Source: Taxawa tesnikishii (nom. ined.) | Lineage: Eukaryota; Ascomycota; Dothideomycetes; Dothideales | Length of the DNA stretch: 64,000 bases | Direction: 5' to 3' | NCBI GenBank assembly: GCA_030247885.1 | Contig: JAPDRO010000002.1 | Coordinates: forward strand, 558,001-622,000 | In this document: in pieces, positions 32,177-42,037 of the stretch | Layout: each line of letters begins with the position of its first letter | Position numbering within the stretch: the first letter of the stretch is position 1 | Position numbers and translations under genes: made by a program | The notes under the pieces: generated by a model | The model's database searches: none | Seen by the model: only the letters and a program-made list of their open reading frames with translations | Told to the model about the DNA's origin: nothing

Positions 32177-33157
32177 ATGGCACCTTCTCGCATCGAGAGC
32201 TCAACTGACGCCTCCCACAACCCAGCCCCTAACTCGCAGACGAGACGTGCGCTAAAACCGGGCATCTACGTCCCGACTGTGGCATTCTTCAGACCAGACG
32301 AAGAAGTGGATGTCGAAACCACGCTGAAACATGCAACCAATCTCGCCAAAGCAGGAATTGCGGGTATCGTCACGCATGGTAGCAACGGAGAGGCAGTCCA
32401 CCTGGATCACGAAGAGCGTATGCTCATAACTGAGACAACGCGGCGAGCATTAGACACGGCTGGTCACGCAGATATGCCCATCATTGTCGGCTGCGGCGCG
32501 CACTCCACCAGAGAGGTCATCAAGCTGTGCAAGGGCGCAGCTGCCAGCGGCGGTGACTATGCACTCGTCCTGCCACCCAGCTACTACAGCCCTCTCCTAA
32601 CCTCCGACCTTTTGCTCGACCACTACAGGACAGTGGCTGATGTCTCGCCCGTTCCAATTCTCATCTACAACTTTCCGGGTGCGGCTTCCGGTCTCGATCT
32701 CAACTCTGATCAGATCATCGCGCTCTCGCACCACCCAAACATTGTCGGCGTCAAGTTAACATGCGGAAACACTGGCAAGCTGGCACGAATAGCCGCAGCG
32801 GCACCTGAGGGTTTCCTGACAACCGGCGGTTCAGCCGACTTCATCCTGCAGACGCTTGTAGCTGGAGGCCAGGGCGTGATTGGCGGGCTTGGAAACATTG
32901 CACCAAAGTCATGTGTCAGGACGATGCAGTTGTATGAGCAAGGAAAGGTAAAGGAGGCGCAGAAGAGCCAGGCGGTCGTGGCGCGCGGAGACTGGGTCGC
33001 GATTAAGGGAGGGTTTGTTGCGGTCAAGGTTGGGCTGGAGAGGTACTGTGGTTACGGAGGGACACCGCGCAAGCCGTGTGCAATGCCGGCGAAGGCTGCG
33101 AGAGCTCAGGTGGAGGAGGGTTTTGCGGAGTTGATGGAGCTGGAGAACAGCCTGTAG
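32177..33157 (+). CDS. DapA-family aldolase (2-keto-3-deoxy sugar-acid aldolase type)
   Basis: 326 residues, one exon, intact frame. A class I aldolase of the dihydrodipicolinate synthase / N-acetylneuraminate lyase superfamily: PGIYVPTVAFF, GIVTHGSNGEAVHLDHEER, PIIVGCGAHSTREVIKL, the active-site Tyr in LIYNFPGAASG, the Schiff-base Lys in GVKLTCGN, and TTGGSADFILQTL. In fungi this family includes GaaC, which splits 2-keto-3-deoxy-L-galactonate, and hydroxy-oxoglutarate aldolases; dihydrodipicolinate synthase itself is not expected because fungi make lysine by the aminoadipate route. Next to a DgoD-like dehydratase the best guess is retro-aldol cleavage of a 2-keto-3-deoxy acid to pyruvate plus an aldehyde. 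The start at 32177 is chosen because the sequence upstream in frame is unlike the family and sits in the promoter. Confidence 0.88.
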   Translation: MAPSRIESSTDASHNPAPNSQTRRALKPGIYVPTVAFFRPDEEVDVETTLKHATNLAKAGIAGIVTHGSNGEAVHLDHEERMLITETTRRALDTAGHADMPIIVGCGAHSTREVIKLCKGAAASGGDYALVLPPSYYSPLLTSDLLLDHYRTVADVSPVPILIYNFPGAASGLDLNSDQIIALSHHPNIVGVKLTCGNTGKLARIAAAAPEGFLTTGGSADFILQTLVAGGQGVIGGLGNIAPKSCVRTMQLYEQGKVKEAQKSQAVVARGDWVAIKGGFVAVKVGLERYCGYGGTPRKPCAMPAKAARAQVEEGFAELMELENSL

Positions 33158-33386
33158 ATAATGGTTGATGGATGATACCAGGGTGTTGCAGTTGCAGTTC
33201 GTCTCCTATCTGTTGCTAGATGCGGCGGAATTCCGCGCGTGGGGGATTGATCTATCTTTACCACGGGCCTCCTTCTCTACGCGTTCGCGAACATGTAGAG
33301 CGTGGGACAGTGCAAGATATCTATCGCAGAAGATCGAAGACTACACACAGGCGTGTGTCTTGTAAGCCGCTCGAAATGATTGCCAT

Positions 33387-36148
33387 ATGGAGCAACCGAG
33401 CAGTCACTCCAAGCGCCAGCGAGCTAGCCGCAAAGGCGCTCCCAGACGGTTTGCTTGTACCTATGCAGGTTGCGACAAGAGGTATACGCGACAAGAGCAT
33501 CTCCAACGTCATCAGTTGAACCGTAAGTAGCTCTACGTTGGTCGTGAGACACACGCGTAATGGCTCGATAGACAACCCGAAACAGATATACTACTGCGAC
33601 ATTGAAGGCTGTCGACAGAATTTCGTCAGACCGGACCTGCTTGCAAGACACAAAGAGAGGCATAGCACCGCCCCTGGAACGCAGCGTGGGGAAAGCGTCG
33701 ACAACGACGGCTTCAATCTTTTCGCGGCTGGAGGAACCAGCAACCAGGAGTGGGCGCATCTCGACACGAGAACTACGGATCTCGCGTCACAATCACCCGT
33801 CATCCAGAGAGATGCACAGATAGCAACAAGGGACGAGCCATCAGCCGACCATGTTCAGGCTACAGACCCATCTCGAGAGAATGTGAGCCAGCACTTCTTT
33901 GCTAGTGACATGCGTACTGTGAGGGCAGTGGAGATGGGTGGCCAATCTACCATTCCTGCAGAAGCAGAAGGTGCTCCTCTTCTGACCCCTGATTCTGCTA
34001 ATGTTCAAACATTCGGATACAGCTCGACGCATCATCGCCAGAACGACGGACCTCCATGGCCGATACCGCCTGAGAGTGGCCTTGCAAACCATCTTCTGCA
34101 GAACCTCAATCGAGCAGATGCCGTTGCCGAGACGCCATTCGGACAGCAGAACGGTCAAGATGATTCACCAGTGTTCTATGCCGCCCATCAGAGCCAGCCT
34201 CGAGATAATTTTGCAACATGGCTCTTTGATAGTCCAGGTACGATGGCAGATCTCGATATGGCTAATTTACCATTCCTTGACTTCGGACTGGAATCCACGT
34301 TCTCCAACGCGTTCAATCAAGCAAGTGACGCCGGATCTCTTCACGGTCGCGCCAACAGTTTTGATTTCCGGCCGTTCGAAAGCGTGGAAGCCCTTGACGT
34401 TCGGATATCTGAGCACAAGCGGATGTTGCTCCTTCAACTCATACGTGCGTTCTTGCGAAGAAAACGCTTCCCCTGTCTGTCCAGAGTGACTCCGTGTTGG
34501 AAGAGTTCGATAACGGTGACATGCCCAGGCTCAGCACCACTCTGTTTCAAGGCTGCATGAATGCATTCTGGACCCACGTCTCCCATCAAATGCCCATAAT
34601 GCACCGGGCAACCTTCTCTTGTGACGCTAGTCACCCTTTGCTGCTTCTTGTCATGATCGCACTGGGCGCGTCGACGCAAGTGAAACTCAGCCCCAAGGGC
34701 ACAATGACGGACTATACTGATCTCGGCAACCTGTTAGCTTCAAACTTGCGGTGGGAAATCTTTACAGACGACGATGCTCATCCACCCATGGAACTGTGGG
34801 TCGCTCAGGCCCTCCTGCTGCTGGAGCTATATGAGAAAATGTTTTCGTCACGACGCTTGCACGAACGTGCTCATATACATCATGTTTCGACTTTAACCCT
34901 TCTTCGTCGTGGCAGTCCACTGATCGGCCAGTCCGGAGTTGAAACGCCGCCAACTGCTGGAACGATATTGGATGCAGGACACGAAAGGCCTCTTAGTCGT
35001 TCAGTCGAGCACAGCTCTCATGCCTGGTGGATCCAGTGGGCCAGAACAGAGGCGATGCACAGGGTGGTGTATGCGGCTTTCATGATGGACATTCTCCATG
35101 CGGTCATGTTCGGACATGCGGCCGATATGGCTCCGCATGAGATTCGCCTCCCGCTGCCGTGCGATGAAGCTTTGTGGACTGCGACGAGCGCAGATAACGT
35201 CCAACGGCTCGAAGCAAGCCTGAAGATGTACGGTATTAGACCCATCAGCTTCTTAAACGGTCTCAAACGATCTCTCCACGGACACGAGGTCAAGACTCAT
35301 CACTTTGCCCGAATCATTCTCATGTGCGGACTTCTGTCTGTCGGGTGGCATATGAGCCACCGTGAGACGCAGTTGAAATGGTTGGAAACGTCACCCTCTG
35401 CAAAGGAACAAGAGCGCTGGCGCACCATCTTACTGAGTGCGTTCGGTGAATGGAACCGCAGCTTCGACGATGCCCTGGGCAATTCGCGCTCACTGGTTGG
35501 TGGTTCAGGTAACAAAATCGCACATGACACGCTAGGAGATCCAACGGTTCTATTCCATCTTGCACACATTAGCATGCATGTGAGCATTATCGACTGTCAA
35601 GTGTTTGCAGGCTCCAAGCGTCTCCTCAGCCGGAGGATATCCAGCAGGGACCACGCGAACGTCGTACAGCGCATGAAAGCCTGGACGCACACACATGGAG
35701 CTCGACACGCTGTTCTCCATGCGTTCAAGTTTCTTTACGAGGTCCTAGTACGACCATTCGAGCCAAATGGAACACCAGACCACAGCAGCAATTGGCACCA
35801 AACCTCTCCCCTGCAATATTCTTGCCGCCGAGATCCTTTAAACTACCGACCTTGGGTGGTGTACCTTGCGGCCCTGACCATATGGGCGTATCAACATGCG
35901 ATTAACGCACCATCCCCGCTCATACAGCCGTCAAGTGTGCCTGGCGATGTCCGCGATAGAGCGAGGGGTATATCTCGACGTTCGCTGCCTTGAGCAATCC
36001 TGATGGCCTTATCATATTGTCGACGAACGAGGGATGTACTGCACTGCTCGAAGTACTCCAGGAATCGTTCGCTGATGCCGAGTCGGAGATCTTGATGGAA
36101 GCTTCGAAGCGCTTGGAAGCCTGCCGTGAACTGTTGAGGAAAGGATGA
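33387..36148 (+). CDS. C2H2 zinc-finger plus Fungal_trans transcription factor
   Basis: Exon 1 (33387-33522) encodes finger 1, CTYAGCDKRYTRQEHLQRH. An intron at 33523-33571 leads to finger 2, CDIEGCRQNFVRPDLLARH, then an acidic, Gln/Ser-rich linker and a fungal_trans regulatory domain (FWTHVSHQMPIMHRATF, PLLLLVMIALGAS, WIQWARTEAMHRVVYAAFM, FHLAHISMHVSIIDCQ). A splice or frame change near 34441-34484 joins LLLQLI to SDSVLEEFDN; the exact junction is unresolved. Near 35957-35962 one base is missing; after it the frame continues to SEGYISTFAALSNPDG and ends EACRELLRKG at 36148. It sits between the aldolase and the dehydratase, so it is the natural candidate for the cluster's pathway regulator. 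That is inferred from position. Confidence 0.8.
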
Positions 36149-36261
36149 AAGTTGATACCTACTTTGGAGACACGCAAAGGACGGAGTAGCATCAATACGG
36201 TTGTTTGTCTAAGTTGCGCTCGTGGAATGAGCTTTCTACGTTGCTCTCGCTACCCATCCAT

Positions 36262-37634
36262 CTACCACTCCCTGATCGCGCCATCCGGACCAAAGAATTC
36301 CTTTGGCGGCCACGGATCAGTCTCCGCGGCAATCTTCCGAACCATATCCTCGTCAATGTCGATACCCAAGCCTGGTCCCGTGGGCGCCGCCACGTGGCCG
36401 TCCTTGATATCAAACACCGACTGATCTTTCAAGTATGTGTTCAGGTCGATATCGCCCGCCTCCACGTTGTAGTGCATTCCCAAACTCATCTCCAGAATGA
36501 CGAAGTTGGCCGTGGACAGTCCGACGTGCAGACTTGCGGCGAACGCGATCGGCCCGAGCGGACAATGCGGCGCAATCGCCACGTCGTACGCTTCGGCCAT
36601 ATTCGCCAACCGCTTCGTCTCAGATATACCGCCAGCGTGCGCAATGTCCGGTTGAAGAATATCGATCGAGTTGTCTTCGAGAAATCTCTTTACGTCCCAG
36701 CGGTGGTACAACCGCTCACCTAGCGCGATGGGGATGCTCGTCAGCTCGGACAACTGCTTGATAGCTTCAGGGTGTTCAGACAGCAGTGGCTCTTCAATGA
36801 ACAAGGGCCGGTATGGCTCGAGGGCTTTGGCAAGTTGCTTGGCCATGGGCTTGTGCAAGCGTCCGTGGAAGTCTAGCCCAGCGTCCAGCCCGACTGACTT
36901 TACAGTCTTCAGGCGCTCGACGCAGGAGTCGAGGACGGAGGGTGAGTCGAGCCAGTTGACGTCTTCAGTCGCGTTCATTTTGACACAGGTCAGGCCTTGG
37001 GTTTTCCTGGCTTTGCTATTGGGCACAGAACAGTCAGTGTTTGCGCGGGGTGTGTGAATGTCAAACGCGCCGTCACTCACGCGGCAGCTTCGATGTCCTT
37101 GGGCCTGTCGCCGCCAATCCAGCAGTATACTTGGCACTTCTGTCGCACCTTGCCGCCCAGTAGTTGGTACAAAGGCACCTTCATCTTGCGCGCTAGTCAG
37201 ATTGCATCAGCAATCCAGGCTCGTTTTCACGAAGCTTCTGTAGTGCATCAACGTACATTTGAGATCCCACAGCGCGATGTCGATGCCCGACAATGCGGAC
37301 ATGAAAACCGCACCGCCGCGGTAGAAGCCCAGGCGCCAGATCAATTGCCAGATGTGCTCGATGTCACTATCACATCACGTCAGCCCACTAACACTCTCCC
37401 TCTCCTTCTCTTCGCTCCGTTGCACTACACTGCCCAGTGACGGGAGGATGTGACGCACTCCGCTTCGAATCCCTTGATCCTAACAATAATCTCGTCCAAT
37501 GACCCTTCGACCGCCAGTGTGTGTCCTTCTAATGTGCCCTCTCCCCATCCCACGTTTCCCTCGCCGTCGGTGATTTTCACGAAGAGCCAGCGCGGTTTCA
37601 CGCGGAAGTATTCGATATCCTTGATCGGAGCCAT
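36262..37634 (-). CDS. D-galactonate dehydratase-like enzyme (enolase superfamily, DgoD type)
   Basis: 383 residues in four exons (37634-37459, 37366-37257, 37192-37081, 37015-36262), frame intact, almost the length of bacterial DgoD. N-terminal capping domain [19 protein letters not shown]; barrel domain with metal-site and catalytic stretches [68 protein letters not shown], the catalytic His in [20 protein letters not shown], and EMSLGMHYN. These match D-galactonate dehydratase, which converts D-galactonate to 2-keto-3-deoxy-D-galactonate, more closely than fungal GaaB (L-galactonate) or L-rhamnonate dehydratase as I know them. The product is a substrate for a DapA-type aldolase, present 3 kb away. 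Specificity among aldonates cannot be fixed by eye. Confidence 0.87.
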
Positions 37635-38617
37635 GGTTTCAAGCGATGTTGATTTGAGAGGTTATCACTAGGGGTTTATTTGGGGCTCGGTTGTACAGAA
37701 GGGGTAGACAGGCAACTGATTCAGCACGCTGTCGCTGCGAGAGCAATCGGAGGGATGGTGGGGAAAGGGAGATGGAATCAAGGACGCAGATATGGCGACC
37801 CATTGCCGGGTCTTTTGTGCATTTGTACATGTCACGGTTTCACGCCGGTGTTTCCTCTCGTCTGTTGCAGTCGCCGACAGCGGGACTATGATTGCTGCTC
37901 GGCATAACATTTGTTGGAGTGGATAAACAGTCCGGTTGCTGGTGGGAGGAACGTCGATCGCGGGGTTGCGTGGGGAGTTCCCAATATCTTGGGGGAATGG
38001 GAATGGGAATGGGGGTGCCGGCTTGGGGGCCACCGGGTAGGCGTCAACCAACCTCCACACTAAGACTGAAATTAAAGGCGTGTCTTGAGCCAGATACCAG
38101 CATCTCCTACAAGCCCGGCAAACGAGTTGTTTGGGCTTGTATGCCCAAACCCCGTTAAGTCACCAGGCTGGTAGAATCTTTGTCGTTTTATATACGAAGA
38201 GAGGAGTGTGGTCATGCCTGGCGGCGCGTTCGCAGCCAGAGGAGTTCGGCGTCAGCCGCTCCTAGCTTCGACCTTGCACTTTCCCTTCGCAGTCGCAGGA
38301 GTCCAATGTTCTTGGAGAGACAAGGCCAGACTACGAACTGATGGCATGGGCCAAGTTCGTAACCCAGCGGCTGCCGAAAGAATCGGTTAATGGCTCTGAA
38401 GGGACGACACGGCAAGCCGATGGAAGAAAGCCGGGGTGTTGCTGCTCCACTCATGACGTGCTGGATGGACATGGCCGGCAATTGTGCTACACCTCACACT
38501 GACTCCGTAAACAACACAGTACACGGTAGAGTCGATACTTCTTCTCTCTGATTCAGTCTCACCTTTCCTTTCTCGCATAGAACCCCTTTTGCTTTGAGTC
38601 GCATTCTTGCAGCCAAG
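37635..38617. promoter_or_regulatory. Divergent promoter region, dehydratase / aldo-keto reductase
   Basis: A 983-nt gap between genes leaving in opposite directions. It contains a TATATA at about 38189. No gene is supported inside it. Confidence 0.45.
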
Positions 38618-39636
38618 ATGAAGCAAGACACGCTCAAGATCCTGTTCGGGGCCTTTCCCATGAACACATACACGGAGGAACAGAATCATGAATTCCTTTC
38701 CGTGCTAAAGAAATACGGTGTCAAGGACATTGATACGGCCTCCGCCTACCCCGACAGCGAGCGTATCCTAGGCAGGCTCGGCGCTTCCAAAGACTTCACT
38801 ATGCATACCAAGGTATGCAACTCTATCCATCCTCACCCGTGACACCCACCGTATCTAGGAGCTCAAGCTGAAAACACAAAGGCACGCGCCTTCACTGCCG
38901 GCACTTTGGCCCGGGCGCCACTCGTCAGCGGGGCTCTTCTCTCTCTCTTCGACCTCAAGGTGGACCAGGTAGACGTCTACTTCCTGCATTCCCCGGACCC
39001 GGAAACACCCCTCGAGGAGACGCTCGCCGCGATCCAGGAGCTCTACGCTGCGGGCAAGTTCAGGCGATTCGGTCTGTCCAACTTCCTGCCCGATCAGGTG
39101 CAACAAGCGTACGATATCTGCAAGGAGAAGGGCTACGTCCTTCCCAGCGTATACCAGGGCAACTACAACCCGGTGGCGCGGCGCATCGAAGCGGACCTCT
39201 TTCCCTTGCTGCGCAAACTCAACATGTCTTTCTTTGCGTACTCGCCACTGGCGGGCGGGTTCTTGACCAAGAAACACGAGGACATCACGAACGGCGTCAG
39301 CGGGGTCGCTTCGACAAGGACTCCCGTATCGGACAGATGTACCACAAGTTGTACAATAAGCCGACGCTGCTTGCCGCACTGGAGAAGTGGGAAGACATTG
39401 CCAAGGATGCGGGAGTCTCGCAGGCCGAGTTGGCGTATCGGTGGGTGGCGTTCAACTCGGCGCTGAAGAGAGAGCACGGCGATGGTATTATCTTGGGCGC
39501 GAGTAGACCGTCGCAGCTGGAGAACACGCTAGAGGGGCTTGAAAAGGGCCCGTTGGATGGAGAGGTGGTGAAAAGGATTGAAGGGGTTTGGGACACGGTG
39601 AAGGATGAGGCACCGCTTGACAACTTCAACTACTGA
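38618..39636 (+). CDS. Aldo-keto reductase, AKR7 (aflatoxin aldehyde reductase)-like
   Basis: Two exons (38618-38812 and 38882-39636) give 316 residues once one G is added to the run at 39302-39305. The catalytic set is visible: Asp/Tyr in DIDTASAYPDSERIL, Lys in TMHTK, His in VYFLHSPDPETPLEETLA. The NADPH-site stretch YSPLAGGFLTKKH and GIILGASRPSQLENTL are typical of AKR7. The enzyme reduces aldehydes with NADPH. Beside an aldonate dehydratase and a keto-deoxy-acid aldolase it could reduce the aldehyde released by the aldolase, as GaaD does in the galacturonate pathway, though GaaD belongs to a different AKR group. That link is inference. Confidence 0.85.
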
Positions 39637-39936
39637 GGAATGATGGTAGTAGTTGTGAGCGAGACTTCTCGCCGTGAGGATGGGATGAGGATAGAGTGAT
39701 GATGACGAACTGAAATCTTGGCGCTCATCGACAGCACGACCAAAAGAACATGAGATGTGAAGACGCTTAGAAGCAATTCCTTCGAAGACCAGCTCTGGCT
39801 AACCTTGACGCAGCCCGCAAGATGCCCGACAGAACGTTCATCACAGTCACATCCGCGAAAATGCATATACGCAGCATCTCTTCAATTCCTAGAAAGAAAT
39901 CGGCTGGTCCCGCCAGCCTTTCCTTCCACGTCCGGC

Positions 39937-41103
39937 TCAAAAGAACCCTCTCGGATGTATCTCCTTTTCACTCGCGAACGCCCTCTTGTAGTCATTCAGC
40001 TCCGTGACCTCCTTTTCCCACTCGGCGTCCGCAACAGCCCGCTCTTTGCGCCCCGCCCGGCGGTTTCTGATGCAGCAGAAGATGATCGTGGCGATGAAGG
40101 CGAGGCCGACGCCCAGCGCGGAGCACATGATCGCGATCTGCGCTACGTGCGAGAGCGCTTTCCAGCGCTGGACCACACCGCGGGGTTTCGAGAGGCGTTC
40201 TGCGATGGTGGAATTACCACTGCGTGCCGTGTCAGTAAACCAGACCAGAATTCCCAGTGGGAACGCGAAACCGGGGGAGGAAAGGTACATACCTCGCAAT
40301 CTTGATGCTCTGATGGCTTCCGGAATGGTCGCCGTACGTGTACGTGCTCCCACTCGAGTAATCCTGCACATACACGCTCTGCACCGTCTGTGTAAAGGGC
40401 GCCTTGGAGTAATCCACCGTACCGCCCGCCCACTCCACCGTTCCGTTCGAATTGCTGGTCGGGTCACCGCCCGCCCAGACGCCAATGCGCAGGTTCATCG
40501 GCGTCTGCGGGTACGTACTGATGTTCCCCACGTTGCATCTTCGTAGGTCAGAGTCCGTTGCAGGTTGTCGTCGATCCACCATTCCAGCTTCTCGCTCGTC
40601 CAGATGGTCGTGTAGTTGTGGTACACGTCTTGCGGATCGTTGACGGGATGCCAGACGGCCCGGTCGTAGGAGGTTGTGTTACCCTTGCCGAAGTAGTTCG
40701 ATTGCGTGTGCGTGTGATTGCCGCCGATCCATTCCCAGTCGATCTCGTCCAGATCGTCGGACTGGAGCACGATGGAGCTGACGATTCCAGTGCCGGATGC
40801 CGCTCTCATTACGACGCTAACCTGCCCGAAGAAGATGTAGAAGTTGGACTGCAGCGTTGGCGAGTCTCCTTTGCCGTTGATGGTGAATTCGGCGCCGTCA
40901 AGCTCATAGTTGACTGTTCCCGCGGTCGTGTTCCAGATGGTTGTGTCCGCGGTCGCGGCGTTGGTGAAGTTGAAGAGGGCGGTGGTGCCCAGTGCAGTGT
41001 CGGGTTGACATGTCTCGTTAAGTGGGTTGCAAGAAGTCCACGTCTGCGCCAGCGCAGTAGAAGCGAGAAAAGCGAGAGAAAAGAGGAAGAATCGAGACAA
41101 CAT
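39937..41103 (-). CDS. GH16 cell-wall transglycosylase of the CRH/UTR2 family
   Basis: 364 residues in two exons (41103-40293 and 40219-39937) after adding one base to the run at 40526-40529. A signal peptide MLSRFFLFSLAFLASTALAQ is followed by the GH16 domain; the catalytic motif is DEIDWEWIGG (E-x-D-x-E). SYDRAVWHPVNDPQDVYHNY, KLEWWIDDN and YPQTPMNLRIGVWAGGDP are family landmarks. CRH enzymes join chitin to beta-1,6- and beta-1,3-glucan in the wall. Instead of a clear GPI signal the C-terminus has a hydrophobic helix (AIMCSALGVGLAFIATIIFC) followed by a basic and charged cytoplasmic-type tail, so it may be a type I membrane protein. Several NxT sites suggest glycosylation. Confidence 0.9.
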
Positions 41104-42037
41104 GTTTTGTCGTGCTCCCACCTCTTTTGTTTCAGAAAGAGAAGAGCTGCAGGGTGATATTGGAAGGAATGACTAGTTGTATATCTCTCTCTAACGGTGA
41201 GATGGCGATTGGGATAAGGAACGGCAGCCACCAACAACAGGCGACACAACGGAAACGAGCGACACTTAGCAGAAGGAAGAGGACAAACCGTGGAGAGTTG
41301 CTACAGGCGCAGAGGAAAGAGGTGGCCCCTCGGCCGTTTGTGGTGAAGGACCATGTTGGAGCCCCTTGCTTGATTGGCATGCGCCACTAATTGGTTTAGC
41401 AATGTACAAGCGCCAGCGCCAGCGCGCCAGTGCCACCCTTTCTCCAGATCGTTTCGCCTTCTCCTGAAACAAAGCCAAGAGCCTTGTCTTTTCTCGACTT
41501 CTGACAGTCTGTAGAAGCATCGTGATGCGGTCGCACGGATTGCTTGCAGAGAGATGCTCAATCATAAGCGGCTGCCGTGGGTAGCAATCTCATGGCGGCA
41601 ACTCCATCGTGCCCCAAGTAATCATTCCCACAGTGAGCGTGGCCTCTCCAGCGCCGAAAACATGTCATCAAGCAATTCGTTCACCATCGGCCAGGTCAAC
41701 ACCCAAGGTGTCGCGTGAATTGTGCGGGCGGTCAAATGGGAATGGGGGATTTCAACAAGGTCGCACTGGGAGGACCAGTCGAGTGCGAGTCCTTGAAGCG
41801 GGGTCGTCGCCTCCTCCTCGTCCTCTTATCAACCACTGCGGGAGGTGTGCCCTATCGACACCTCTTATCGTCTTGTCATCGCCACATGCCCAAGGCAATC
41901 GTCGCTGCATGGCGAAGACCACATATGCACCACACAGCTGCTCGCTTTCTACTCCAGCTAGAGGGTATACAGCACTTCAGGGCTGTACCGCCCTTCTCCA
42001 CCGACTCGATTAGCCGCGCGCTTCCTCAACGAACACG
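41104..42037. other. Divergent intergenic, GH16 / amidase
   Basis: About 930 nt with the promoters of both neighbours. Small open frames lack recognisable content. Confidence 0.5.
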
